Of a DNA stretch of 64,000 bases, positions 18,032-26,190 are shown in pieces. The first letter of the stretch is position 1. Every line of letters starts with the position of its first letter. This DNA is from Actinomycetes bacterium (GTDB taxonomy: Bacteria > Actinomycetota > Acidimicrobiia > Acidimicrobiales > Ilumatobacteraceae): the NCBI GenBank assembly GCA_025359865.1, contig JANYDH010000185.1, positions 1-64,000 on the forward strand, written 5' to 3'. Both the position numbers and the translations under genes were made by a program. The notes beneath the pieces were generated by a model. It saw nothing but the letters and a program-made list of their open reading frames with translations, was not told the origin of the DNA and did not search any database.

Positions 18032-18161
18032 CCGGAGAATGATGCAAACATTGCCATCATTGCCTTTGACCTGGGGTTACGCTTGGCGACGGGCGGATGC
18101 TGCCGGCCTAGTGCCCTGCTGACAAACCGCAATCGCGATGCAGATCATCCTACCGCAGGGG

Positions 18162-18200
18162 TGTCGCGGAGAGGTGCGTACCTCTCACACCGGTGCGACA
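18162..18200. other. Two-tier hairpin between dciA-like gene and gyrB
   Basis: An inner hairpin AGAGGT-GCGT-ACCTCT (18170-18185) is enclosed by TGTCGC (18162-18167) and GCGACA (18195-18200). It begins just after the stop of the DUF721 gene (minus strand) and about 130 bp before gyrB. It could act as a terminator or attenuator, but no T-run follows on the minus strand, so an RNA-structure role is only possible. Confidence 0.35.
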
Positions 18201-18206
18201 ACGATG

Positions 18207-18515
18207 TCAGCCCCGGCGGACACGGATTTCGAGTCGGTCGACCACGGCACCGGCCACCTCACGTAGGCGCTCGCGCATGGTGACCTCGAAGAATCGCAAC
18301 TGCGTCGCCCATGCGGGGTCGTCCACCTCGACTACGAGCGTGGTGCCGTCCAGTTTCACGGGCTGGACGTGCTCGGCCACCACATCGCCGACTGCCTCGG
18401 TCCATCTGCCGAACACTCCGCCAAGCGTGACCGCGGTCGGTGCACCGGGCCCACGAAGTGACTTGACCACACCTCCCAGACTGGAGGTCAGCGGCACCGG
18501 ATCACGAGGCGTCAC
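18207..18515 (-). CDS. dciA: DUF721 / DciA-like replicative helicase loader
   Basis: This 102-residue protein matches the short DUF721 form. The conserved core GRWTEAVGDVVAEHVQPVKL and VEVDDPAWATQLRF is a KH-like fold with the family's invariant Trp residues. DciA is the ancestral bacterial loader of DnaB helicase, replacing DnaC. It lies between recF and gyrB as in M. tuberculosis (Rv0004). Its ATG overlaps the recF stop by 4 bp (ATGA), so it is translationally coupled to recF. The dnaB gene it would serve is in the same window at 47.6 kb. Confidence 0.85.
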   Translation of the reverse strand: MTPRDPVPLTSSLGGVVKSLRGPGAPTAVTLGGVFGRWTEAVGDVVAEHVQPVKLDGTTLVVEVDDPAWATQLRFFEVTMRERLREVAGAVVDRLEIRVRRG

Positions 18516-19591
18516 GCCACCACGGTACCCGCCGAGATGCTTAGCACAACATCAGGATGCGCCACCTCAGGCAATGCCCCGGCAGTGGTGAGCAGTACTT
18601 GGCCGGGTGGAAGGTTCGAAAGCAATGCCGCAGCCCGCTGCGGGTCCAACTCGCTCAGTACATCATCGAGCACCAAGACGGGTGCTGTGCCCACCCGTTC
18701 GGCCACCAAACGGTGAGCACCCAACCGTAAGGCGAGCGCCAGAGTGCGTTGCTCACCTTGCGAGGCATGTGTTCGTGCCGACATTCCGTTGATCATCAAC
18801 TCGACATCGTCACGGTGGGGTCCAACAGTGGACACGCCGCGACGAACGTCGTCGCTACGGGCGAGCCCCAATGCATTGACCAAACCGCGCTGACGCCATA
18901 CCGGTTCGTAACGAAGCTCGAGTGGTGTAGGACGGCCGGCAAGCTGCTCATAGGCCTGGATCACCATCTGGTCGAGCCTGGCGATGAGAACTGATCGGGC
19001 ATGACCGAACTGGTCGCCGAGTTCTGCAAACCGTTGATCCCACACGTCGAGGGTCAGGCTGGCCGACTCGTCCAGCCTCCCACCCGCCTGTTTCAACAGG
19101 GTGTTGCGCTGTTTAAGTACACGGTCGAGTTCCAACCGCAGTGCGTCGTATTTCACCGCCAAGGCAACGAGGGTGTCATCCATGAATCGCCGTCGTTCAC
19201 CGGGACCACCCTGCACCAGGACAAGATCATGCGGAGAAAAAACGCTGACTCGGACGACGCCTAGTAGCTCACGCGACCGCCCGAGTTTCTGACTGTTGAC
19301 CAACACCCGGTTACGGCCAATCCGACTGATCTCGGCCTCGACGGTCACTTCGCGATGGTCGTCTTGAACAATGACCGCTCTGACAATTGCCGAATCTGCC
19401 CCAGTGCGGACAAGTGCCTCTGTCGGAGCACCACGGAAGCTGTCGAGTGTTGCCAGGTAGGCGAGCGATTCAGCAAAGTTCGTCTTGCCTTGACCGTTCA
19501 TGCCTACGACTGCGGTGATCCCGGGATGCAACTCGAAGCAGGCCGCGGCGTAGTTCCGAAAGTCGATGAGTTCCAGTCGACGAACAATCAC
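18512..19591 (-). CDS. recF: DNA replication/repair protein RecF
   Basis: This RecF of about 359 residues is an SMC-like ATPase that helps RecOR load RecA at gaps. Walker A is GMNGQGKTN, and the C-terminal signature and Walker B read VLDDVLSELDPQR. The start is placed at GTG 19591, because RRLELIDFRNY, the canonical RecF N-terminus, begins three residues later. The 28 upstream codons (Cys/His-rich) do not look like RecF and would run into dnaN. The gene follows dnaN by about 30 bp and overlaps the DUF721 gene, forming dnaN-recF-dciA. Confidence 0.95.
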   Translation of the reverse strand: MIVRRLELIDFRNYAAACFELHPGITAVVGMNGQGKTNFAESLAYLATLDSFRGAPTEALVRTGADSAIVRAVIVQDDHREVTVEAEISRIGRNRVLVNSQKLGRSRELLGVVRVSVFSPHDLVLVQGGPGERRRFMDDTLVALAVKYDALRLELDRVLKQRNTLLKQAGGRLDESASLTLDVWDQRFAELGDQFGHARSVLIARLDQMVIQAYEQLAGRPTPLELRYEPVWRQRGLVNALGLARSDDVRRGVSTVGPHRDDVELMINGMSARTHASQGEQRTLALALRLGAHRLVAERVGTAPVLVLDDVLSELDPQRAAALLSNLPPGQVLLTTAGALPEVAHPDVVLSISAGTVVA

Positions 19592-19622
19592 GACGCCGTA
19601 GGTGGCGTGGACGCAATCATGA

Positions 19623-20717
19623 TCACGGCACTCGTACCGGCATGAGCAGATAGAGGTAGTCGTCGCTGCCCACACCCCGCACGACGGCAGGCTTCAATCC
19701 GTCGATTGTCGACAACGTGATCTGATCCGAATGCACCGCTTCCACGCCTGCAGCGAGGTAATCGGGGTTGAACGCGACGGTGAGATCGGTGCCCTCTGCC
19801 GTGGCATCGAGTTCCTCTGTGGCGTTTCCAACATCTTGGGTGATGGCGGTGAGTTCGACTCGGTCGGCCATGATCCGCATGCGAACGGGGGTTGCATCGC
19901 GCGCAAGGATTTTCATGCGCCGGATTGCTTCAAGTAACGCCTCGCGCTCAACGGTGAGGATGTTGGGGTGGCTCGCCGGGATCAATTGCCGGTAGTTGGG
20001 AAACTCGCCTTCGATAAGTCGAGTGGTAAGACGCGTACTGCCGACTTCGAACGTGGCGTCACGCTCACCGAGACGAAGTGTGACTTCGCCGCCTGCGCCC
20101 AACAGGCGTTGCAGTTCGTTGAGCGCGCGACCAGGCACGAGAACCTTCTGGTCGGCCCCAAGCACACTCACACCGGGCAGATCGCGCACAGCGAGCCGGT
20201 ACGAATCGGTGGCGACCAAGCGGAGACCGTCATTTTCGGCGGTGAGCAATACCCCGGTAAGGATCGGTCGGGCTTCGTCGGTGCTAGCGGCACGCACAAC
20301 CTGACGCAACGCTTCGCCGAATATCGCAGCATCGAGGGTGACAGCGTTGTCTGCCGGAGCAGACAGACGCGGATAGTCATCGAGTGACAACGGGCGAACA
20401 CTGAATTGCGAACGGCCGGCAGTGATCTTGACCTCATCGTCACCAACCGTCATCTCGACACGGCCCGATGGCAAAGAACGAACGATGTCAGAGACCAACC
20501 GAGCTGGCAACACCACCCCTCCGTCGATGTCTCCGCCGACGGTGAGTTCGAGTTGGATCGTGAGATCGAGATCGGTTCCGGTAATTGCCAGGCGATCACC
20601 TTGCAACTCCAAACGAAGTCCGGACAGTACGGGCAGAGTTCCCGTGCGGCCAGTAGCCGCCCGGCCCGCCGTCGTCAACGCTTCGGCTAAAATGTCACGT
20701 TCGCAACGGAACTTCAC
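19623..20717 (-). CDS. dnaN: DNA polymerase III sliding clamp (beta subunit)
   Basis: This 364-residue beta clamp is composed of three DNA-clamp domains. The N-terminus MKFRCERDILAEALTTAGRA and the C-terminal MPVR (LMPVRVP here) are family hallmarks; the latter lines the clamp-binding pocket. It forms the dimeric ring that tethers Pol III. It lies downstream of dnaA across a 249-bp DnaA-box-rich gap and upstream of recF, the classic order. Confidence 0.97.
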   Translation of the reverse strand: MKFRCERDILAEALTTAGRAATGRTGTLPVLSGLRLELQGDRLAITGTDLDLTIQLELTVGGDIDGGVVLPARLVSDIVRSLPSGRVEMTVGDDEVKITAGRSQFSVRPLSLDDYPRLSAPADNAVTLDAAIFGEALRQVVRAASTDEARPILTGVLLTAENDGLRLVATDSYRLAVRDLPGVSVLGADQKVLVPGRALNELQRLLGAGGEVTLRLGERDATFEVGSTRLTTRLIEGEFPNYRQLIPASHPNILTVEREALLEAIRRMKILARDATPVRMRIMADRVELTAITQDVGNATEELDATAEGTDLTVAFNPDYLAAGVEAVHSDQITLSTIDGLKPAVVRGVGSDDYLYLLMPVRVP

Positions 20718-20966
20718 AGGGCTCCCCCTCTTACAACGGTTCGTCTATATGGGTAGTAGTAGTAATAAGGGCTGTGGATTGTGCACAACCCATCGTTCGC
20801 CCAGCGTAGGGCACGAATCGCTGTCCCCACCGCTATCCACCACCGTCCACAGGCAGGAAATGACATCGTGGTGATTCGGTGGATAACCGGTGGTTGTCCA
20901 CCGGTCGCGGCGTAGTTGCCCCGTGTCTGTCCACAGGCTGACGCGACGGTGCAGTTGTAGTCCATC
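20718..20966. other. oriC: Candidate oriC segment: dnaA-dnaN intergenic DnaA-box cluster
   Basis: At least six DnaA-box-like 9-mers lie in this 249-bp gap: TTGTGCACA (20779-20787), CTATCCACC (20833-20841), CCGTCCACA (20843-20851), GGTGGATAA (20878-20886, inverted), TTGTCCACC (20894-20902) and CTGTCCACA (20927-20935). A weaker inverted one is at 20773. The dnaN-proximal end (about 20730-20770, with GTAGTAGTAGTAATAA) is the most AT-rich stretch and could be the unwinding element. In mycobacteria and streptomycetes oriC lies in this same gap. Unwinding and activity are inferred. Confidence 0.8.
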
Positions 20967-22391
20967 TCAGTTCTTCTTCAACTGCTGGATCAGTTCCGTG
21001 ACTTGGTCGAAGATCTGTACGCGTTCTTTCATGAGGCGCTGGATCTTGTCGACGGCGTGGATGACGGTGGTGTGGTCACGACCGCCGAAGAGGCGCGCGA
21101 TGCTTGGGTAGCTGAGGTCGGTGAGTTCGCGGAAGACATACATCGCGGTTTGGCGTCCAGTGACCAACGGCCGCTGCCTGCTCTTGCCTCGCAACGCCTC
21201 GACCGAGTAACCGAGGATGAGAGCGATCTCGTTGAGTAGCTCCTCGTCAGTACGAGGTTTCGCGACCTTGTTGGTCAAGAGGTCGCTGAGCAGGTTTTCT
21301 GCAAGGTGGGTGGTGATGGGTACATGATTGAGGCTTGCGTACGCGGTGACCCGGATGAGCGCGCCTTCGAGTTCGCGAATGTTGCTGGTGATTCGCGATG
21401 CGATGAGTTGCAGCGTTTCGTTGGGAACCGGGCTGTTGTCGCGTTCGGCCTTGTTGCGAAGGATCGCGAGCCGCGTTTCCAAGTCGGGGGGCTGGATGTC
21501 GGTGATTAGCCCCCAGTTGAATCGGCCGCGCAACCGTTCCTCGAGGGTGGGGATGGCACCGGGCATCCGGTCGCTGGAGATGACGATCTGCTTGTTCGCG
21601 CCGTGAAGCGAATTGAACGTGTGAAAGAACTCTTCCTGTAGTCCCTCTTTGCCTTCCATGAACTGGATGTCGTCGATCAGCAGGAGGTCGATGTCGCGGT
21701 AGCGTCGCTTGAAGTTGGCGATGGTGTTGGTGCGGATGCCATCGACGTATTCGTTGAGGAAGGTTTCGGTGCTCACGTAGCGCACCACATCGTGCTGATA
21801 ATGGTTGAGGACGTAGTGACCGATGGCGTGCAGGAGATGGGTCTTGCCGAGTCCCGCCGCCCCGTAGATGAACAACGGGTTGTAACTTCGACCGGGAGTT
21901 TCAGCAACGCGGAGTGCAGCAGCGAGCGCAAATTGATTCGATGCACCCTTGACGAAGGTCTCGAACGCATATCGTGGGTTCAAGCCGGCTCCGGCACCTG
22001 GCCAGAGCATTTCGCGGGCACTTGCACGGTCACGGGTAGACACGTTGGCCGACCCTGACGGCGCACTGCGTTCATGGTCGAGGTCGGCACCTTGTGCCCG
22101 GTCGACGGGGGCCGGTGTGGTGTGTTCGTCAATGAATGAAGCGGCGGACTGCACCTCGACCACGAGTTGCAGGTTTCCCGCACCAATTTCTTCGAGTGCA
22201 TCGCGTACCAGAGGCAGGTAGCGCGACAGAATCCGGTCTCTGGTGTGACTGTTCGGTGCGCTAAGCAGGAGCATTGACGGGTCGCTGACGAGTGCCGTGA
22301 CATCTTGGAATGTGGAGTACCACACCGCTTCGGAGATCTGGGCTCGCAGGAGCTGTGCTACGGCTGTCCACAATGATTCATGGTCATTCAC
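20967..22391 (-). CDS. dnaA: Chromosomal replication initiator DnaA
   Basis: This initiator of about 474 residues has domain I at the N-terminus (LWTAVAQLLRAQI), an acidic linker, an AAA+ core with Walker A GAAGLGKTHLLHA and Walker B LLIDDIQFM, and the C-terminal DNA-binding domain with the signature GGRDHTTVIHAVDKI. The start is GTG 22391 (VNDHESLW), preceded by an excellent GGAGGT about 9 bp away; the frame is open for 33 more codons upstream but those are not DnaA-like. It is the first gene on the minus strand and divergent from rpmH. DnaA boxes on both sides suggest autoregulation. Confidence 0.97.
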   Translation of the reverse strand: MNDHESLWTAVAQLLRAQISEAVWYSTFQDVTALVSDPSMLLLSAPNSHTRDRILSRYLPLVRDALEEIGAGNLQLVVEVQSAASFIDEHTTPAPVDRAQGADLDHERSAPSGSANVSTRDRASAREMLWPGAGAGLNPRYAFETFVKGASNQFALAAALRVAETPGRSYNPLFIYGAAGLGKTHLLHAIGHYVLNHYQHDVVRYVSTETFLNEYVDGIRTNTIANFKRRYRDIDLLLIDDIQFMEGKEGLQEEFFHTFNSLHGANKQIVISSDRMPGAIPTLEERLRGRFNWGLITDIQPPDLETRLAILRNKAERDNSPVPNETLQLIASRITSNIRELEGALIRVTAYASLNHVPITTHLAENLLSDLLTNKVAKPRTDEELLNEIALILGYSVEALRGKSRQRPLVTGRQTAMYVFRELTDLSYPSIARLFGGRDHTTVIHAVDKIQRLMKERVQIFDQVTELIQQLKKN

Positions 22392-22417
22392 CTGCACCAC
22401 CTCCTGGTAGTCCACCA

Positions 22418-22450
22418 ATGTCCACATGTTTATCCACACGATGTGGAAAA
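22418..22450. promoter_or_regulatory. DnaA-box cluster upstream of dnaA, with one perfect consensus box
   Basis: ATGTCCACA (22418-22426), a perfect TTATCCACA (22430-22438) and an inverted TTTTCCACA (22442-22450) lie 27-59 bp upstream of the dnaA GTG. Spacing between the first two is 12 bp, close to a helical turn. They may belong to oriC or autoregulate dnaA. The remaining 22451-22672 should contain the divergent dnaA and rpmH promoters; no sigma hexamers are clear. Confidence 0.75.
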
Positions 22451-22672
22451 GACGAATCCGAGGTACAACGGGAAACGGGCACGTTAGCACTCATGACCCG
22501 ACCCCGTTACACGGCCTGTCCACTGAACGTTCGACGTCTCGGTGTTGTCGTCAGCGCTACCCACCTCTAGCCTAGGGATGTTCTCGTCCACGGTTGGTGT
22601 GCCCTTGGGGCTGTCCGTGACATGAAAGTCTCGACCACGCACAGCCTTGTCTGTGAGTCCTAGGAGTATGGC

Positions 22673-22807
22673 GTGAAGCGCACCTTCCAACCGAACAACC
22701 GTCACCGTGCCAAGAAGCACGGGTTCCGTCATCGGATGTCGACCCGTGCCGGACGAGCCGTCTTGAAGGCCCGTCGCGACAAGGGCCGTCACCGTCTGTC
22801 GGCTTGA
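22673..22807 (+). CDS. rpmH: 50S ribosomal protein L34
   Basis: This 44-residue L34 starts at GTG 22673 ([20 protein letters not shown]). The motif [21 protein letters not shown] is diagnostic. AGGAG lies 10 bp upstream. It is the first gene of the rpmH-rnpA-yidD-yidC-khpB-rsmG operon. Its TGA stop shares two bases with the TTG start of rnpA. Confidence 0.97.
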   Translation: MKRTFQPNNRHRAKKHGFRHRMSTRAGRAVLKARRDKGRHRLSA

Positions 22808-23148
22808 TCTGGCGCATCCGAGACCGGGAGGTCTTTCGTCGTCTGTCGACGAAAGGGCACCGTGTTCGGGCCGGAGTCCTGTGGTGCACGTATTTACCCG
22901 ATCCGTTAGCGACGCCCCCACGAGTGGCGTTTGCGGTCGGTCGCGCAATCGGACCAGCTGTCGTACGCAATCAGATTCGGCGGCGTCTTCGCGTGTTGTT
23001 GGTCGAGATGGCACTTCCGCCCGGTTCGTACCTGATCGGTGCTCGTCCAGCCATCGCCGAACGGTCGTTCGTCGAGTTGCGCCGCGACGTGCAGTCGCTA
23101 CACGGGGCGGTGTCGCGCTCCGTGGATGGTCAAGCCGCGGCCCGATGA
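22804..23148 (+). CDS. rnpA: Ribonuclease P protein component
   Basis: This 114-residue basic protein subunit of RNase P helps the RNA subunit bind pre-tRNA leaders. The family motif is [12 protein letters not shown] (RNR motif) with the preceding [12 protein letters not shown]. It most likely starts at TTG 22804, overlapping the rpmH stop (CTTGA), which implies coupled translation. Its own stop overlaps the yidD start by 4 bp (ATGA). Confidence 0.93.
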   Translation: MIWRIRDREVFRRLSTKGHRVRAGVLWCTYLPDPLATPPRVAFAVGRAIGPAVVRNQIRRRLRVLLVEMALPPGSYLIGARPAIAERSFVELRRDVQSLHGAVSRSVDGQAAAR

Positions 23149-23444
23149 AGCACATCAATGTTCGTCCATGTGTGGATCACACCCATCAATCCGTACTACA
23201 GCGTCTGATTGTTTGGTATCAGCGTTTGGTAGATGGACGGCCGTCTCCGTGCCGCTTTTCCCCGTCATGTTCTGCATATGCACTCGAAGCACTTGAGTTG
23301 CATGGTACCTGGCACGGTTTAGGCCTCACGCTGCGGCGGTTCAGTCGCTGCCGCCCATTCGGGCCATCCGGGTGGGATCCTGTGCCTGAAGCCTCGTCGG
23401 TGCCGGTGGGCGCGCCTACACGAAAGAGAGTTGACGCTCGATGA
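23145..23444 (+). CDS. yidD: Membrane protein insertion efficiency factor YidD
   Basis: This 99-residue protein has the YidD signature PCRFSPSCSAYALEALELHG, with conserved Cys residues, followed by SRCRPFGPSGWDPVPE. YidD is a small membrane-associated protein that assists YidC. It starts at ATG 23145 within the rnpA stop and ends overlapping the yidC ATG (ATGA at 23441-23444). These short overlaps through rnpA-yidD-yidC indicate strict translational coupling. Confidence 0.95.
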   Translation: MKHINVRPCVDHTHQSVLQRLIVWYQRLVDGRPSPCRFSPSCSAYALEALELHGTWHGLGLTLRRFSRCRPFGPSGWDPVPEASSVPVGAPTRKRVDAR

Positions 23445-24547
23445 TTGCTGGCCTTTTTGAGGGTCCTGCCTGGCTCCTAGCCTGGTTTTATGACCTGACC
23501 AACAGCTACATCCTGGCTATTTCACTGATTGCGCTCGTGGTGATGGTGCTCACGGCACCCTTGCAGTTGAAGGCAACCAAGGGCATGCTCGAAATGCAGC
23601 GGCTGCAACCCCAACTGAAAAAGTTGCAGCAAGAGCATCGTGGCGATCGTCAGAAGCTCAACGAAGAGATGATGAAGCTGTATCAGGCGCACAAGGTGAA
23701 CCCCCTTGCGTCGTGCTTCCCGCTGTTGTTGCAGTTTCCGGTTTTTATCGTGATGTTCCGAGTACTCCACGGTTTGACCCATGAAGTCACGTGTGCGGGT
23801 GCGAATGCTGCGTCACTGGTGTGCCAAGGAGTCACCCCTGGCACTGCTGTGTTCGGCCCGCAGTATGTTCCATCGACGTCGAAGTTGGCCCAGTCGCTGT
23901 TCGGAAAGACAGAAATGCTGTCATGGGGACTCGACTTGGCAAAGCGTCCGATGGAGATGATCAGCAAGGGCTTCTCCGATGGCATCGTGTATGCCCTGCT
24001 TGTCGTCGTCTTGGGCGTCTTGTACTTCGTGCAGCAGAAGATGGTCGCTGCCCGTGCCACGATCAGTCCGACGATGTCGCCGATGCAACAGAAATTGATG
24101 CAGTACCTGCCGGTCGTTTTCGCCGTGTTCCTGGTGTTTTACCTCACTGGCCTCGTGATTTACTACATGGCGCAGGCAATCTTTCGAATCGGCCTGCAGT
24201 ACTACATCACCCATCGGTTCTATAAGGGTGAGCATTCCCTCGGGCAGCAAGCGATGAAGGCTGGTACTGAGGCGCGTGAGCTGGCCAAATCCGACAAGAG
24301 CACCGGTGGCGGGATGTTTGCGCAGGCCAAGCGAGAGTTGGCCGGAGCGAAGAAGACCACGAACCCGCCAACGGCCAAGGGCACAGGCGGCCGCCCTGGT
24401 GCCGGCCCAACATCCAGTTCGGTGAGTAAGCGGATTACACCGCCGAAGAACAAGCCAACGTCGACTGGTCGGGGTGCACGTCCAGCTCCGTCTGGCCGGA
24501 CCGGTCGTCCTGAGGCGCCGGCACCCCGGTCGCCGAAGAAGAAGTAG
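23441..24547 (+). CDS. yidC: Membrane protein insertase YidC
   Basis: This 368-residue YidC/Oxa1/Alb3 insertase has about five transmembrane segments. The core contains TAPLQLKATKGMLEMQRLQP, then PVFIVMFRVLHGL and FAVFLVFYLTGLVIYY. The conserved Arg of the hydrophilic groove is not assigned with confidence. The C-terminal 100 residues are a Lys/Pro/Gly-rich tail that may contact the ribosome. It lacks the large periplasmic domain of proteobacterial YidC, as is usual for Actinobacteria. Confidence 0.96.
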   Translation: MIAGLFEGPAWLLAWFYDLTNSYILAISLIALVVMVLTAPLQLKATKGMLEMQRLQPQLKKLQQEHRGDRQKLNEEMMKLYQAHKVNPLASCFPLLLQFPVFIVMFRVLHGLTHEVTCAGANAASLVCQGVTPGTAVFGPQYVPSTSKLAQSLFGKTEMLSWGLDLAKRPMEMISKGFSDGIVYALLVVVLGVLYFVQQKMVAARATISPTMSPMQQKLMQYLPVVFAVFLVFYLTGLVIYYMAQAIFRIGLQYYITHRFYKGEHSLGQQAMKAGTEARELAKSDKSTGGGMFAQAKRELAGAKKTTNPPTAKGTGGRPGAGPTSSSVSKRITPPKNKPTSTGRGARPAPSGRTGRPEAPAPRSPKKK

Positions 24548-24566
24548 TTAGGGAAGAGGAAGCACT

Positions 24567-25526
24567 ATGGAATGGGTAGAACTTGCCGGTCGTACGGTAC
24601 AAGAAGCTAAGGACCGGGCGCTTGATCAGTTGGGTGTCGCCGAAGACGATGCTGAGTTCGAGGTCCTCGACGAGCCACGCGCCGGGTTGTTCGGCCGTAT
24701 GCGAGGTGAGGCACGCGTCCGTGCTCGAGTGCGTCCTACTCAGCCCCGTCCGAAGGCGGAGCGTCGTGATCGTCGCAAACGCAGCGAGGGTACACCCGTC
24801 GACGCCGCCGAGACATCGGACCTCAGCTCACCTGAGACATCGTCTGGCGGCGCTGCTCCTGTGAAAGCGGCCCGCAAGCAGAGTAAGCGACTTGCTAGCG
24901 GCGCACTGAGTGGTACCGCAACCGAATCCGTGCCGCTGGAAGCCGTAGCAGGTGAGCGCGGGAACGGGTCACCGCGGCGAGCAAGGCCGGCAGAGTCGCC
25001 GAACAGGCACAATGGTGGTGGAAATCGCGTAGTGGTGGATGACAACAACCAGGAGAACGACGTGGATGCACAGCAGGTTGGCGAAGAGGCAGAGCGGTTT
25101 GTTCAGGGTCTCGTCGAAGCATTTGGCCTTGATGGAGTCGCTACGCTGCGACGTGAAGGCGACGATCTTGAGATTGGTGTCGAGGGAGCGGATCTCGGGT
25201 TGCTTGTCGGTCCTCGTGGATCGACGTTACAAGCAATCCAGGAGCTGACTCGGGTGGCTGCACAGCATCGCCTTGGTGATCATGAGACCAGGCTGCGTGT
25301 TGATATATCTGGTTACCGTGAGCGTCGCCGCGAGGCGCTGACCAGGTTTGCGATGCAAGTTGCGTCCGAGGTACTCGAGGCTGGTCAAGCACGAGCTCTC
25401 GAACCGATGTCGTCTGCTGACCGGAAGGTCATCCACGACGTGCTGTCTGGCGTCGAGGGGTTGGCCACCCACTCCGAGGGCGATGATCCGCAACGTCGGG
25501 TCGTTATCGCCCCGGCGAATGCCTGA
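24567..25526 (+). CDS. khpB: RNA-binding protein KhpB (Jag/SpoIIIJ-associated)
   Basis: This 319-residue protein has three domains. The Jag-N domain is at the start (MEWVELAGRTVQEAKDRALD). After a low-complexity charged linker (about 60-165), a KH domain with GPRGSTL near residue 210 follows. An R3H domain at the C-terminus contains the R-x3-H signature in SADRKVIHDVL. KhpB partners KhpA in binding mRNA and sRNA. The linker is unusually long and rich in Ser/Arg/Glu. It follows yidC by 19 bp, as usual, and its end overlaps rsmG by 8 bp. Confidence 0.93.
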   Translation: MEWVELAGRTVQEAKDRALDQLGVAEDDAEFEVLDEPRAGLFGRMRGEARVRARVRPTQPRPKAERRDRRKRSEGTPVDAAETSDLSSPETSSGGAAPVKAARKQSKRLASGALSGTATESVPLEAVAGERGNGSPRRARPAESPNRHNGGGNRVVVDDNNQENDVDAQQVGEEAERFVQGLVEAFGLDGVATLRREGDDLEIGVEGADLGLLVGPRGSTLQAIQELTRVAAQHRLGDHETRLRVDISGYRERRREALTRFAMQVASEVLEAGQARALEPMSSADRKVIHDVLSGVEGLATHSEGDDPQRRVVIAPANA

Positions 25527-26058
25527 CACTCTACTACTGCACGTTCTCGCCGAGATTCAACGTCGAGGTGGGATCGGGCGTGGTCTTCTCGTCGACGAGA
25601 TCGCGCATGCGCGTCAGTATGTCTCCGCCTTGCCGATGCTGCCTGGTCACTTGATCGATCTCGGCTCTGGTGGTGGGCTCCCGAGTCTGGTTATTGCTGT
25701 GGATGCTCCGGCCTGGACCTTTGCGCTGGTGGAGCGCAAGGAGAAGCGCGCTGATCTACTCCGGTACGGCGTGCGCGCATTGGGCTTGTCTGACCGGGTC
25801 GATGTGGTGGTCGCCGATGTGTCCGACGCACGACAGGTTCTTGGTACCCATGCATCCGTTGTGACGGCGCGCAGCTTTGCGCCTCCACTTACGGTTTTGT
25901 CGACGGCGCGGGGCGTGTTGGCTGACGGTGGGATGGTTCTGATCAGCGATCCACCCGTAGGGACAACGCGGTGGACACCGCTGCAACTCGAGGCCTTGGA
26001 GATGGTGGATCTCGGTCGTGTGGGCGGAATTCACCGTTTTCTCCATTGTGTTGCCTGA
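25519..26058 (+). CDS. rsmG: 16S rRNA (guanine527-N7)-methyltransferase RsmG
   Basis: This SAM-dependent methyltransferase of about 179 residues modifies G527 of 16S rRNA; loss gives low-level streptomycin resistance in other bacteria. The SAM-binding motif is DLGSGGGLPSLV, with ERKEKRADLL and VVTARSFAP downstream as in RsmG. Chosen from ATG 25519, overlapping the khpB stop, it is slightly short (usual 200-240) because the N-terminal helical region is reduced. It is the last gene before the parS site and parA. Confidence 0.93.
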   Translation: MPDTLLLHVLAEIQRRGGIGRGLLVDEIAHARQYVSALPMLPGHLIDLGSGGGLPSLVIAVDAPAWTFALVERKEKRADLLRYGVRALGLSDRVDVVVADVSDARQVLGTHASVVTARSFAPPLTVLSTARGVLADGGMVLISDPPVGTTRWTPLQLEALEMVDLGRVGGIHRFLHCVA

Positions 26059-26076
26059 GAACTTGTCCCGCTGTAC

Positions 26077-26094
26077 ATGTTCCACGTGGAACAT
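26077..26094. other. parS: parS centromere site
   Basis: ATGTTCCACGTGGAACAT is a perfect 18-bp palindrome. Its core TGTTCCACGTGGAACA differs from the Bacillus consensus TGTTTCACGTGAAACA only by a symmetric pair and fits the actinobacterial form. It lies between rsmG and parA, about 100 bp upstream of parA, where ParB would load onto DNA. No second perfect copy was noticed in the window. Confidence 0.95.
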
Positions 26095-26190
26095 CATCTG
26101 ACATCCATCATTCGACGGTTGATGCTTGCTAACGTGGACTCGTAGCCCCGGCGCCCCGGGTAACTGCAGCATCTTCAGGAGTTGCCGTTC

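Noticed and set aside
20714-20965. 83-codon minus-strand frame between dnaN and dnaA
   Set aside because: It covers the DnaA-box region and has biased Tyr repeats from GTA repeats; it overlaps the origin and is not conserved-looking.
22451-22672. Sigma-70 promoter for rpmH
   Set aside because: TTGTCG and TAGCCT at about 18 bp spacing were considered, but neither hexamer is convincing enough to report as a feature.
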